In this document: piece by piece, positions 9,182-17,445 of the stretch
How the letters are laid out: every line of letters starts with the position of its first letter
Position numbering within the stretch: the first letter of the stretch is position 1
NCBI RefSeq assembly: GCF_009765865.1
Contig: NZ_LMUQ01000025.1
Coordinates: 117,534-181,533 of the forward strand
Reading direction: 5' to 3'
Origin: Acidisoma sp. L85
GTDB lineage: Bacteria; Pseudomonadota; Alphaproteobacteria; Acetobacterales; Acetobacteraceae
Length of the DNA: 64,000 nucleotides
The notes under the pieces: generated by a model
What the model was told of the DNA's origin: nothing
The model's database searches: none
Seen by the model: only the letters and a program-made list of their open reading frames with translations
Program-made: the position numbers and the translations under genes

Positions 9182-9565
9182 GTTTTCCTCCCTCTAGGAC
9201 TTTGTCCTCATTGGCCTTGCTCATTGGCCGAGGCTGTCTCGGTATGCTCCTTCCACATCCTCCTGTCATCCGACGAGACCCCGGCATCACGCTCGGCCGA
9301 AGCGCGTTTTTTCGGCACCCGCCACGGATGCAGTCGTTGCACAATTTTGTTTTGAGCACAGCCCTGGTGTCGCATGGACCAAAAAAACGCCCACCTCGCT
9401 TAGGAAGCGATAAGGCCTTTTCGGACAGGAACGAACGAGTGGGCGCGGGCCGAGCGGCGTCATGCCCTCACCCCACGCGCTTTCTGATATCCCGCTCAGC
9501 GGAGTGAACGGGATATCAGAAATCTGTCCGGCGATGGAATGCCGGGTGGTCAATACAGCAATTTG
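9182..9565. other. Gene-free gap between adh and dps with a hairpin
   Basis: No credible gene is seen in this 384-bp stretch. It must hold the promoter of the alcohol dehydrogenase (minus strand) and the 3' end region of dps. A perfect 14-bp inverted repeat, TTTCTGATATCCCG at 9481-9494 and its complement at 9509-9522, has a 14-bp loop and no T-run; a weak hairpin TCGCTT-AGG-AAGCGA lies at 9396-9410. The larger one could end dps transcription or bind a regulator. Confidence 0.5.
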
Positions 9566-10102
9566 TCAGCTATTCGCGCCGGACCTGTTCCGGGTGATCT
9601 CGAACAGGAACCAGGTCCGCCGCTCGGTCTCGTCGATCCACACTTCCAAGAGGCTAGCCGTCGCCACATCCCCATAGGTGTCGCAGGTGTTGTGGACTTC
9701 GCGCATCGCGGTCACCAGATGCTGATTGTCGCCAGCCAATTCGGCAAGCATGGCGTGCGGATCGACATACTCGGCATCATTGTCGAGTATTCTCTGCTGG
9801 CGGGAAATATCGCCGATCGAGCGCAGCGTATTGCCGCCAATCTTGCGCGCGCGTTCCGCGATTGGATCGGTCATCGCGAAGATCTGGTCGCCATGCTCGT
9901 CGAGGAGCAGATGGTAATCCCGGAAATGCGGGCCGCTCATATGCCAGTGAAAGTTCTTCGTCTTCAGATACAATGCGAAGACATCCGCCAGGAGGCCGCC
10001 TAGAGCTGCCGAAATATCCCGCGTGGCCGCGGCCTTCAGATCGGTCGGTGTCGCGAGTTGCTCACGTATATGGGCGACCTCGGCGGATTTATTCTTCGTC
10101 AT
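9566..10102 (-). CDS. dps: Dps-family ferritin-like DNA-protection protein
   Basis: Dps oxidises and stores iron and shields DNA during stress and stationary phase. The start MTKNKSAEV gives 178 residues, normal for Dps, and GGAGGGAG sits just before it; the longer upstream frame is not convincing. The ferroxidase region is clear: KNFHWHMSGPHFRDYH (His52, His54) and LLLDEHGDQIFAMTDPIAER (residues 65-84). The C-terminal helices contain the DTYGDVATASLLE segment. It appears to be a single-gene unit. Confidence 0.92.
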   Translation of the reverse strand: MTKNKSAEVAHIREQLATPTDLKAAATRDISAALGGLLADVFALYLKTKNFHWHMSGPHFRDYHLLLDEHGDQIFAMTDPIAERARKIGGNTLRSIGDISRQQRILDNDAEYVDPHAMLAELAGDNQHLVTAMREVHNTCDTYGDVATASLLEVWIDETERRTWFLFEITRNRSGANS

Positions 10103-10310
10103 GATGCTCCCTCCTGTCGTTCCGGAGCGGTAGCCGCATCCGGGATGGACCAAGAACTCAGATCCATAAGCACTTTCAGCCCGAAGCCGGGCCGGGTCCT
10201 GGCGACCAGGAGTCCGCGAGTCCTGCCACCGGTCGTCTCGCATTGCAAGACTTGGGCAAGGAATGCAAACGACGTGTCACTGTATCGCCGCCGTATCGCC
10301 CGCCCGACGT

Positions 10311-10784
10311 CTACAAGCCCAGATCCGAAAGACCGGGGTGATCCATCGGGCGCGGACCCGACCGGTCCCAGTGATACTTCCGCTCACTCTCCTTGATCGG
10401 AAGGTCGTTGATGCAGGCAAACCGTCGCCGCATAAGCCCGTCCTCCCCGAACTCCCAATTCTCATTGCCATAAGAACGAAACCAATTGCCGGAGTCATCA
10501 TGACATTCGTAGGCGAAGCGGACGGCGATCCTGTTTCCCGTGAAAGCCCAGAGTTCCTTGATCAACCGATAGTCGAGCTCCCGTATCCATTTACGCGAGA
10601 GGAACTGAATGATCGCGGGGCGCCCCTGGACGAATTCGGCGCGATTGCGCCAGTAACTGTCGACTGAATAGGCGAGCGCCACACCCTCCGGATTGCACGT
10701 GTTCCAGCCATTTTCGGCGCCTCGCACCTTTTGGACGGCGGTTTCGTGCGTGAACGGTGGGAACGGCGGCCGGCTCTCGGACAT
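10311..10784 (-). CDS. DUF1348 family (NTF2-like fold) protein
   Basis: The 157-residue product matches the DUF1348 family, a conserved SnoaL/NTF2-like fold of unknown role: [21 protein letters not shown], then [20 protein letters not shown], and the late [19 protein letters not shown] motif. Such proteins are soluble and cytoplasmic, and some are near redox or stress genes. It stands alone between dps and a lipoprotein gene; the neighbours give no clear hint at function. Confidence 0.85.
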   Translation of the reverse strand: MSESRPPFPPFTHETAVQKVRGAENGWNTCNPEGVALAYSVDSYWRNRAEFVQGRPAIIQFLSRKWIRELDYRLIKELWAFTGNRIAVRFAYECHDDSGNWFRSYGNENWEFGEDGLMRRRFACINDLPIKESERKYHWDRSGPRPMDHPGLSDLGL

Positions 10785-11070
10785 GGTCTATCTCCTCGAC
10801 GGTAGGGGCAACCAGAATGTGCCGGGACCTTAGGACTTGGGGCAGCCGAATGTCTTCCGTTTTTGCATGCAACACGTGAGGGCGCCCGGAAGCTCCGCTA
10901 CGTCGCGCGGCCTTCCCAAGCACTCTCGCGCCAGTCGCCGTTTGAACCGGCGGCCTCCTGAACGGTCCGGCGCGCCGCTAACATGCGAATCGACTGGTGC
11001 GGAACCGGCGTACCGGCTAGTGAATCGCTCATCCATAGCGATGCAGCTGTCGAGAAGAGGGATGACGCCA

Positions 11071-11577
11071 ATGTATCCTGCCCGCCTTTTGACAAGTGTC
11101 ATAACTGTCCCACTGCTGCTTGCGACAAGCTGCGCCTATCACAACACGCCGAACGGCACCGTGCTTGGCACGGCGCCCCTCACTTGGACGTTCCCGGTGG
11201 CTCCGCCGCCATCACCCTTCGCTGTGGCAAGCCCGATGGAACTGGGGAATCCATCCCCTAGCGCATTGGGTATCCCGGAGAACCTTCCGCTGCCCGCCCC
11301 TGACCTGACCGGCGTCTATTCCGGAACGGCGGTAAGCACGTATAATCCGCGGCCGGCGTCGGACTGCGCGGATATAGCCATCAATCGGTCATTTACCGTC
11401 GATGGACGTCGAGCTCGCTTCTTCGCCTTTTCCGGCACGGTGAGCACCGATGGACGTCTTGTGATGCAGGCGGGCGACAAATGGATCAGCGGCAGATTTA
11501 TCGGCAGAACCTTTCAGGGCGAGCTTCTTCGCAAGTATCCAGCCTGTAGCTGGAACCTTACGCTGAGTGCAACCTAG
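11071..11577 (+). CDS. Probable lipoprotein of unknown function
   Basis: With the start at MYPARLLTSV, preceded by GAGGG at nine bases, the 168-residue product has a short basic start, a hydrophobic stretch and a lipobox-like LLATSC with Cys at about residue 17. The next 55 residues are Pro/Ser-rich, and the end is a compact domain that begins DLTGVYSGTAV and contains two Cys (SDCADI and YPACSWNL) that could pair in the periplasm. Similar small lipoproteins are frequent in Rhizobiales, but no function is known to me. A strong terminator follows. Confidence 0.65.
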   Translation: MYPARLLTSVITVPLLLATSCAYHNTPNGTVLGTAPLTWTFPVAPPPSPFAVASPMELGNPSPSALGIPENLPLPAPDLTGVYSGTAVSTYNPRPASDCADIAINRSFTVDGRRARFFAFSGTVSTDGRLVMQAGDKWISGRFIGRTFQGELLRKYPACSWNLTLSAT

Positions 11578-11604
11578 AGCACCCGCCGAGGTTTTGGAAA
11601 CCAG

Positions 11605-11637
11605 CGGCCCCATCGGGGTGATGGGGCCGTTTCGTTG
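11605..11637 (+). terminator. Intrinsic terminator after the lipoprotein gene
   Basis: A 9-bp perfect stem CGGCCCCAT/ATGGGGCCG with a 7-base loop is followed by TTTCGTT. It stands between two convergent genes, 27 bp after the lipoprotein stop and just before the end of the sugar-binding protein gene on the other strand. Confidence 0.8.
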
Positions 11638-11645
11638 ATAGCGCT

Positions 11646-12656
11646 TCAGCGAATGCCACGCTTGATCAGCGGGATCAAAGCATCGATCGACTGTGGTGTT
11701 TCCACCCCCGCGCCCGTATTGATGCTCATGCCGGCGAAATGATAGGCGGCCGACAATACGCATTGAGTGACCGGCAGAAAGCCCTGCAAGTAAAGCTGCT
11801 GGTCAAGCGTCGCGGTGATATATTTCCCTTGCAGGCCGGCGATGGTCGAGGGCGCAAGGTCAATGCCACCTACAATGATCTGGCCGGGCGCCTTGCCGGC
11901 TTGGCGCAGCGCTTGCGGAATGAAACCCGTCACGCCGCCATGCTGCGTGCCGATCGCCTTGAGTTTCGGATGCGATTCGATGAACGCCACCAGGATCGGC
12001 ACTGCGAGCGAAGAGTCGGAATCGACTTGCGGGGAGATGTTGAGAGTCGTGACCTTCACCCCAGCCTTTTCCAGCGTATCGCGCAACCCGCGATCGGACT
12101 GACTCCGCTCCGTCTCGTTGAAGACGCCATATTCGAGCGCTTCGTCCCCGGCCTTTAACCCAGCCGCGAGCATGGCCTGCGCGGTGATCCCACCGCCAAT
12201 ATAGAGATCGACTCCGGCATAGCCGGCGCCCTTGCCGACATAATTCTTAGCGACCTGGGGCAGCGGGGTATTGCCGACAGTGACGATGATCCCCTGCGCC
12301 TCCGCCTTGGCAATGAGGGGGCCGAAGGCAGCGTCACCCGGATGGCCCGTGATCGCGATGCAAGTCGGCCGCGCGGCCAGAGCCTGACGAAACTGATCCA
12401 GCATCGTCTCCGGATTCCAGGCCGAATACTGCTCGATCACCTTGATGCCAAACGCATGACTCGCATCGGCGGCACCCACCTGGCGTGGCAGCGTCGCGCC
12501 ATCCCCAGGATTTCCGCCCATTTGCATATAGATCGTCATGCCGGCGCCGAGCGGACCTGGTGTCGTCGATTGCGTGGCATAAGCAGGTGCCGCCACCGCC
12601 AATCCTGCGGCGAGCAGGCCGAAGCCCGCGAGCAGAGCAGTGTTATTCATCTTCAT
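11646..12656 (-). CDS. CUT2 sugar ABC transporter, periplasmic binding protein (set 1)
   Basis: A 336-residue type I periplasmic binding protein (Peripla_BP_4, ribose-binding class). A signal peptide ends near residue 27 (AAPAYA). Typical features are the MTIYMQMGGNPGD first strand, the CIAITGHPGD second domain entry, and the IIVGGIDLAPSTIAGLQ segment where binding proteins of this class contact the hinge and sugar. AAGGGA eight bases upstream supports the start. It is last in its operon, after its permease and ATPase, an order opposite to set 2. The ligand is a sugar or sugar derivative, not identifiable here. Confidence 0.9.
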   Translation of the reverse strand: MKMNNTALLAGFGLLAAGLAVAAPAYATQSTTPGPLGAGMTIYMQMGGNPGDGATLPRQVGAADASHAFGIKVIEQYSAWNPETMLDQFRQALAARPTCIAITGHPGDAAFGPLIAKAEAQGIIVTVGNTPLPQVAKNYVGKGAGYAGVDLYIGGGITAQAMLAAGLKAGDEALEYGVFNETERSQSDRGLRDTLEKAGVKVTTLNISPQVDSDSSLAVPILVAFIESHPKLKAIGTQHGGVTGFIPQALRQAGKAPGQIIVGGIDLAPSTIAGLQGKYITATLDQQLYLQGFLPVTQCVLSAAYHFAGMSINTGAGVETPQSIDALIPLIKRGIR

Positions 12657-12745
12657 CTCGGTTTCCCTTCGTCGTTCGAGCTGCTTCTACTGGGCAGCAT
12701 TCGGTGAAATGGTCAGGCCAGAAGCCTAGTTGCGCATTGGTCTCC

Positions 12746-13789
12746 TCATGATCCGCGCCTGAGGCCGACTAGGCCGCCGATGGCACGAAGCTTCGCGGGA
12801 TTTTCGACCAGAAGATGCAGCGTGACCGCGGAAACAAACACTACGCCCTCGATCGCTTGCACCCAAAATCCGGCGATGCCTGTCGCCACTACACCCGCCT
12901 CCAACATGCCAATGATGAAGGTGCCAAAGAAAGTGCCGACGATCGTCGCCGCACCGCCAAATACGGATGTCCCGCCGATGAAAACACCGGCCAAAGCAGG
13001 CAACAAGTAGCCCTGCCCCTGGGTCGAGAAGTAGTTGAGGTTTTCGATGGTGAGAAGCACCGACGCAAACCCACCCAACACGCCCATGAGAGTGAAAAGC
13101 TTCACCGTCTCGCGGACGACGTTGACGCCGGCGACCCGCGCAACCGTCCGGCTGTCGCCAATGAAAAGGATGTGTTCGCCGAAACGATGACGGTTGAGAA
13201 TAAACCAGATGAAGATGGCGATCGCGGCCGCCCAAAGCGACTGCATGGGCAGGAATCCAAACAGGTCCGAGGCGAAGGTCTTGTCGACCGATCCGCCCGA
13301 TAGCTCTTGCAGCGCCGCGGACTGGCCACCTGACAGGATCGAAGCGGCTCCAGCCCAGAAGAACTGCGTGCCGATCGTGACGATAATCGATGGCACCCCA
13401 ACGATCGCGACGAGAACGCCGTTGACCACGCCGATAAGCGCGCCGCCGGCAAGGGCCGCGAGAACGCCGAGCCATGGATGCCCCAGCGTCGTTTCGCACC
13501 AGGCGAAGAGAAAGCCGGAGAATGCCATTACGGAAGGAAAGGAAAGATCGATCTCGCCTGCTGCCACAACCAAGGTGAGGCCAATCGCCAGAATGACCAT
13601 CGGCGGCACGGTCGTGAGAAATGACAGGTAGATCGGCCAGCCGAGGAAGACCTGCGGCGCCGCGCTCATGAAAAAGACGACGAGAACAACGAAGACCAGA
13701 ATAATCGGAAGGCCTTCAATCCGCGCAATCGCCGGCAGGAAACCTGTGGCGCTACGGCCAGGCGCCTCGTGCGAAGGGTGAGCGCTCAT
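12746..13789 (-). CDS. CUT2 sugar ABC transporter permease (set 1)
   Basis: A 347-residue RbsC/BPD_transp_2 permease with about eight to ten hydrophobic spans. The family signature VVAAGEIDLSFPSVMAFSG (around residues 75-93) and the late GVFIGGTSVFGGAATIVGTF glycine-rich region mark the importer class. Its ATG overlaps the stop of the ATPase gene by four bases (ATGA), so they are translated together. It partners the ATPase just upstream and the binding protein just downstream. Confidence 0.92.
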   Translation of the reverse strand: MSAHPSHEAPGRSATGFLPAIARIEGLPIILVFVVLVVFFMSAAPQVFLGWPIYLSFLTTVPPMVILAIGLTLVVAAGEIDLSFPSVMAFSGFLFAWCETTLGHPWLGVLAALAGGALIGVVNGVLVAIVGVPSIIVTIGTQFFWAGAASILSGGQSAALQELSGGSVDKTFASDLFGFLPMQSLWAAAIAIFIWFILNRHRFGEHILFIGDSRTVARVAGVNVVRETVKLFTLMGVLGGFASVLLTIENLNYFSTQGQGYLLPALAGVFIGGTSVFGGAATIVGTFFGTFIIGMLEAGVVATGIAGFWVQAIEGVVFVSAVTLHLLVENPAKLRAIGGLVGLRRGS

Positions 13790-14589
13790 TGCGCTGGTCC
13801 CACCGCGTGGCCGCTATGCTGAAGATCTATCAAGAATGTCGTCAATTGCTCCAGGCTCATCTCCCCGGATCGGATATCCGCGACAATCCGACCCCGATCG
13901 AGCACGACAAGCCGGTCAGCAAGCTCATGAACATGCGCGAGATTGTGCTCGATGTAGATGCAGGCCCGACCCGAGGTTTTTATTGAACGCACGAAATCAA
14001 GGACTTTCCGGACTTCACTGATCGCGAGAGCAACCGTGGGCTCGTCGAGAATAATGAGGTCGGAATCGAAATGCATCGCTCTGCCGATCGCGATCCCCTG
14101 GCGTTCACCACCCGAAAGCTTGGATATCGTGGAATTCGCATCGATTCCCACGCCGCGAAACCCGAGCTGCCGCTTGAGGATGTCGTTCGCAATCCGCCGC
14201 TCCTCCGCGACTTTGATAAAGCCAAAGCGATTGGTAATTTGCCGTCCGACGAAAATATTGCGCCAAAGCGGCTGCTTCTCTCCAAGAGATTTTTCTTGGT
14301 AGACGGTTTCGAAGCGAAGCCGGTGGGCTTCGCGCACCGAATAACTCGCCCAATCGACAAGCCGGTCACGAATAAACAACCGCCCGGAGGTCGGGCGCAG
14401 CACACCCGTCAGAACTTTGATAAGGGTGGACTTTCCCGCCCCGTTGTCACCGATCAGACCAACGATTTCATTATGGCCGATCGCCAGGTCGATCCCCGCG
14501 AGCGCCTGGACCTTCCCGTAGGACAGGCTGATATTCTCGGCTCGCACGATATGGTCATAGGATCGCGTCGCCGATGCGCCGCTATCCAT
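13786..14589 (-). CDS. CUT2 sugar ABC transporter ATP-binding protein, single domain (set 1)
   Basis: This is a single nucleotide-binding domain of about 267 residues with Walker A GDNGAGKST, signature LSGGERQ, Walker B LIILDEPTVALA and an H-loop His (IEHNLAHVHEL). Ribose-type ATPases usually carry two fused domains; this short form (FrcA-like) must act as a dimer. The start MDSGASATRSY is chosen over a longer frame that opens in an unconvincing Pro/Arg-rich stretch; support by a ribosome site (AGG eight bases upstream) is modest. Confidence 0.9.
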   Translation of the reverse strand: MDSGASATRSYDHIVRAENISLSYGKVQALAGIDLAIGHNEIVGLIGDNGAGKSTLIKVLTGVLRPTSGRLFIRDRLVDWASYSVREAHRLRFETVYQEKSLGEKQPLWRNIFVGRQITNRFGFIKVAEERRIANDILKRQLGFRGVGIDANSTISKLSGGERQGIAIGRAMHFDSDLIILDEPTVALAISEVRKVLDFVRSIKTSGRACIYIEHNLAHVHELADRLVVLDRGRIVADIRSGEMSLEQLTTFLIDLQHSGHAVGPAQ

Positions 14590-14819
14590 GGCGATTGCCT
14601 GCTCTCGCAAACCAGGGTCGGGTGTATACCCGACCTCGCAGCAGCGGCATGGCGCCGTCCCTTTATCTGACGCAACCTTCCCCCGGATAGGCAGCCTATC
14701 CGTCGTGGTGGGATGAAGGATAGCTTGGGTGGCCATTTCGCAGAAGCGAAAACCGCCCGCGCCGGCGTTCTAGCCGGTCGTCAGTTCGGGGCTATTCGCA
14801 GGACGTTCTGTGACGATTC

Positions 14820-15098
14820 TCACGCCGGGGCCGATATCCCGTGGTCAAGCTTGCGCTGATGGCGCATCCACAGGCTGAACCAGAAATCCGCGCCGGCCGG
14901 CTTCTTTGCATCGAACAAGCGGCGAAGGCTCTCCCTGTCCTTCTTTCCGCCATCTTCGACATAGTCCAGATAGATGGCCTGCATCGTCCGGATGCTCCGA
15001 GCGAGCGGCTCGTCGAAACCATCCCGAATTACGGAACGGTAGACGTTCGCGAGAATCTCGTCCCTTTGAGTTGGTTCCACCTTGAGGGCTCCTGGCAC
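14820..15098 (-). CDS. Small hypothetical protein upstream of transporter set 1
   Basis: The 92-residue product is charged and helical (RDEILANVYRSVIRDGFDEP, then RRLFDAKKPAGADFWFSLWM) and has normal amino-acid use, which favours a real gene. The only start is GTG without a clear ribosome site. It has no signal or membrane span and is not recognised. It lies in line with the ABC genes, some 230 bp before the ATPase start, so it may be the first gene of that unit. Confidence 0.5.
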   Translation of the reverse strand: MPGALKVEPTQRDEILANVYRSVIRDGFDEPLARSIRTMQAIYLDYVEDGGKKDRESLRRLFDAKKPAGADFWFSLWMRHQRKLDHGISAPA

Positions 15099-15413
15099 TA
15101 CCAGCGCGACGGCGCGTTAGCTTACCCTCATTCTTCGGATCGCTGGGTAGGAGGCAACCTAGCATTTAGGTCCCCTCCTACATTCGGAATGATGATCCTG
15201 CCGAGCCGCTTCGGCTAACTCATTGATTCAACGCCTCATTCGAGGTGCGACCTGGGAGCATCCCCCTCCCGCTCACGCTGCCGTCGCTTCCTACAACCTT
15301 CCGTCGCTGACGAGAGGCGCCGCCGCACCGGAACGGGCCGATGCGATCGTGTCCGCTCAGGGCCGTGCGCGGGCAGAGAATTTCCTCCATCTCTGACGGC
15401 GTGGACACCGCCG
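15099..15413. other. Gap between the hydrolase and the small hypothetical gene
   Basis: No convincing gene is present. The stretch holds the 35-base hairpin described separately. A second inverted repeat, CTGACGGC at 15393-15400 and GCCGTCAG at 15410-15417, straddles the stop codon of the hydrolase gene and may act as a weak terminator or attenuator between the two halves of the leftward cluster. A 62-codon minus-strand frame here has no coding character. Confidence 0.5.
15147..15181. promoter_or_regulatory. Long hairpin ahead of transporter set 1
   Basis: Thirty-five bases form a near-perfect stem: GTAGGAGG-CA-ACCTA, a GCATT loop, then the complementary half, with 13 of 15 pairs matched. 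There is no T-run on either side. On the minus strand it lies about 50 bases before the small hypothetical gene, so it could be an operator or an RNA leader element of the transporter operon. Confidence 0.55.
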
Positions 15414-16607
15414 TCAGGCCACGTCTCTGAGAAATCCGCGCACGGCCTCGTTGAACTCGAACGGGTTTTCGATCATCGGGTAATGACCCGTTCCCGCGAG
15501 CACCGCGATGCGGCTTCCCGGGATCCGGGCCTGAGTTTCCTCCGTGCGACTCTGCGATACGAGCCAGTCCGCGTCACCGCGAAGCAGAAGTACCGGGGAG
15601 CGAATGGTCGCGACTTCCTTACGCTTGTCGAAGTTGGCATAGCCGGTGAGGTCGCCGCGCATCGCCTGTGGCGTCGTCCTTGTAATCTGCCATACCACTT
15701 CCTTCGCGCGATCCGGCGGCGTGCGGCGGCCTGTCATCGATATAGCCCAGCATTCCAGGATCTGCGAACCATTGAGAAGAAGCATATCCAGAAAAAATTG
15801 CGCAACGGTTGGAGTATAGTCCGCGCCCTCCGCTGAAACGACCGCACGATAAGCATCGAGCTTGCGCGCTGCCATTTCAAGAACGAGGTTGCCGCCCATC
15901 GAACAACCCATAATCACCGGCCTGTCGAGCTTCAGCGCCGTGATGAGCTTTTCATTTAATTCGGCGTGCTGAGTCAGACTATGAAACGGCCCGGCAGCAG
16001 GCTCAATCGTCTTCCCATGCGCCACTGCATCGACGGCGATGACCCGATAGGAATCCGATAGCCCATCGAGAACATGCCGCCACATAAGCGTGTCCTGACA
16101 AGCGGCGTGAAAACAGATGATTGGCGGGCCACTCCCCGCCTCCTCGTAGTGAACCCTGATGCCATCGACGTCGATATAGTGCCCCGTCGTCACCGCGCCG
16201 GAAGGCTTGGGAGGCGGTGACGATGCTATGGCGGGGGGTGTTTGGTTGACGCGCGCCATAACGGCGAAAGTCAGAGCCATCACCTTCACATCTCGCCAGG
16301 CGGCGACAGCGTTGCCGGAAAGCGTAAAATCGCCGAGCCCCGGGGAAAGCCCCTCAAACCAATCAATCTCGCCAGCCAGAAGACGGCGCCACTCCTTGTC
16401 TGGACCAGTGACAGTAATATCGGCTCCCATGAGGTCGGCTTCGCCAGAAACCTCCGCATGACTCTGAGAAATCTCTATAACAGCCGCACCTCTATCGTGC
16501 CGAAGTTCGAGACGGCCACGAAAATACCGGCTCGCCTCGCGCCATGCCTCATCCGCGTTGAGCGCATTCTCAAGTTTCTGCCACCAGCCTGCTTCAGAAA
16601 ACATCAC
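15414..16607 (-). CDS. SCP2-like domain fused to an alpha/beta hydrolase
   Basis: The 397-residue protein has two parts. Residues 1-120 resemble a sterol-carrier-like (SCP2) lipid-binding domain. From about residue 142 an alpha/beta hydrolase begins (HYIDVDGIRVHYEEAGSG), with nucleophile elbow GCSMGG, an acid in GDADWLV and the catalytic His in GTGHYP near the end, so the triad is complete. It could hydrolyse an ester or lactone held by the lipid-like domain. It follows an SDR gene by about 70 bp and shares the leftward operon of LhgO and transporter set 2. Substrate unknown. Confidence 0.8.
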   Translation of the reverse strand: MMFSEAGWWQKLENALNADEAWREASRYFRGRLELRHDRGAAVIEISQSHAEVSGEADLMGADITVTGPDKEWRRLLAGEIDWFEGLSPGLGDFTLSGNAVAAWRDVKVMALTFAVMARVNQTPPAIASSPPPKPSGAVTTGHYIDVDGIRVHYEEAGSGPPIICFHAACQDTLMWRHVLDGLSDSYRVIAVDAVAHGKTIEPAAGPFHSLTQHAELNEKLITALKLDRPVIMGCSMGGNLVLEMAARKLDAYRAVVSAEGADYTPTVAQFFLDMLLLNGSQILECWAISMTGRRTPPDRAKEVVWQITRTTPQAMRGDLTGYANFDKRKEVATIRSPVLLLRGDADWLVSQSRTEETQARIPGSRIAVLAGTGHYPMIENPFEFNEAVRGFLRDVA

Positions 16608-16674
16608 TTGGCATCCTCCTAAGTTTTTTGCGGCGTTGGGCCGTCATTTTGTCGAGACGGGTGATGGATCTTCA

Positions 16675-17445
16675 TCAACCGGCGATCGAGTAGCCTCCAT
16701 CCACCGGAATAGCCGCGCCTGTGACGAAATCTGACGCTGCGCTGGCAAGGAAGACGGCAATTCCCACCATATCGTCAGGCTTTCCCCAGCGGCCGGCGGG
16801 CGTGCGCGCAATTACCCGTCCCTCCAGATCCTGCACCTCGGAGCGAGCGGATGCACCCATGGCCGTGTCGATCCAGCCAGGAAGGATCGCGTTCACCTGT
16901 ATATTGTCCGCGGCCCAAGCGACCGCGAGAGAACGCGTGAGCTGCACCAGGCCCCCCTTGCTAGCGCCATAGGCGGCCCCGAAAGAAGCGCCGAAGAGCG
17001 AGAGCATGGAGCCGATATTGATGATCTTGCCCCCTCCGGCGCCCTTCATGGCGGGATAGACATTCTGCGCGCAGAGAAAAGCCGAGGTCAGATTCGTCGC
17101 AATGACACTCTGCCATTCTGCGAGGTTCAAATCTTCGGGGCGGTGTCGAGCGACAATGCCCGCATTGTTGATCAGGATATCGACCCGACCCATGCTGCGC
17201 TTCGCATCCTCGACCAGTCTCAGACAATCCTCGGGGCGCGAGAGGTCAGCTGTCACAAAACTCGCACGGCCACCGAATTCCTCGACCGCGCCACGAGCCT
17301 CAGCGCCCTTCGCGGCGTCCCGACCCGAGAGCACGACATCCGCACCCGCCTGGGCCAATCCACGTGCCATCGCGAGGCCGATGCCTCCGTTACCGCCGGT
17401 GACGATCGCGACGCGACCACGGAGATCAAAACGGTCATGCGGCAT
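16675..17445 (-). CDS. SDR family oxidoreductase (sugar operon, leftward)
   Basis: A classical short-chain dehydrogenase of 256 residues: TGGNGGIG cofactor loop at residues 16-23, NNAG near 92, catalytic Ser in NIGSML, and YGASK (Tyr and Lys). The order resembles gluconate 5-dehydrogenase and 3-oxoacyl-reductase relatives. Its start lies inside the end of the LhgO gene (11-bp overlap), which indicates co-translation. In this setting it most likely oxidises or reduces a sugar acid or polyol with NAD(P). Confidence 0.9.
   Translation of the reverse strand: MPHDRFDLRGRVAIVTGGNGGIGLAMARGLAQAGADVVLSGRDAAKGAEARGAVEEFGGRASFVTADLSRPEDCLRLVEDAKRSMGRVDILINNAGIVARHRPEDLNLAEWQSVIATNLTSAFLCAQNVYPAMKGAGGGKIINIGSMLSLFGASFGAAYGASKGGLVQLTRSLAVAWAADNIQVNAILPGWIDTAMGASARSEVQDLEGRVIARTPAGRWGKPDDMVGIAVFLASAASDFVTGAAIPVDGGYSIAG

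Noticed and set aside
8469..9197. A 242-codon plus-strand open frame opposite the alcohol dehydrogenase gene
   Set aside because: It is antisense to a complete zinc dehydrogenase and shows no motif of its own.
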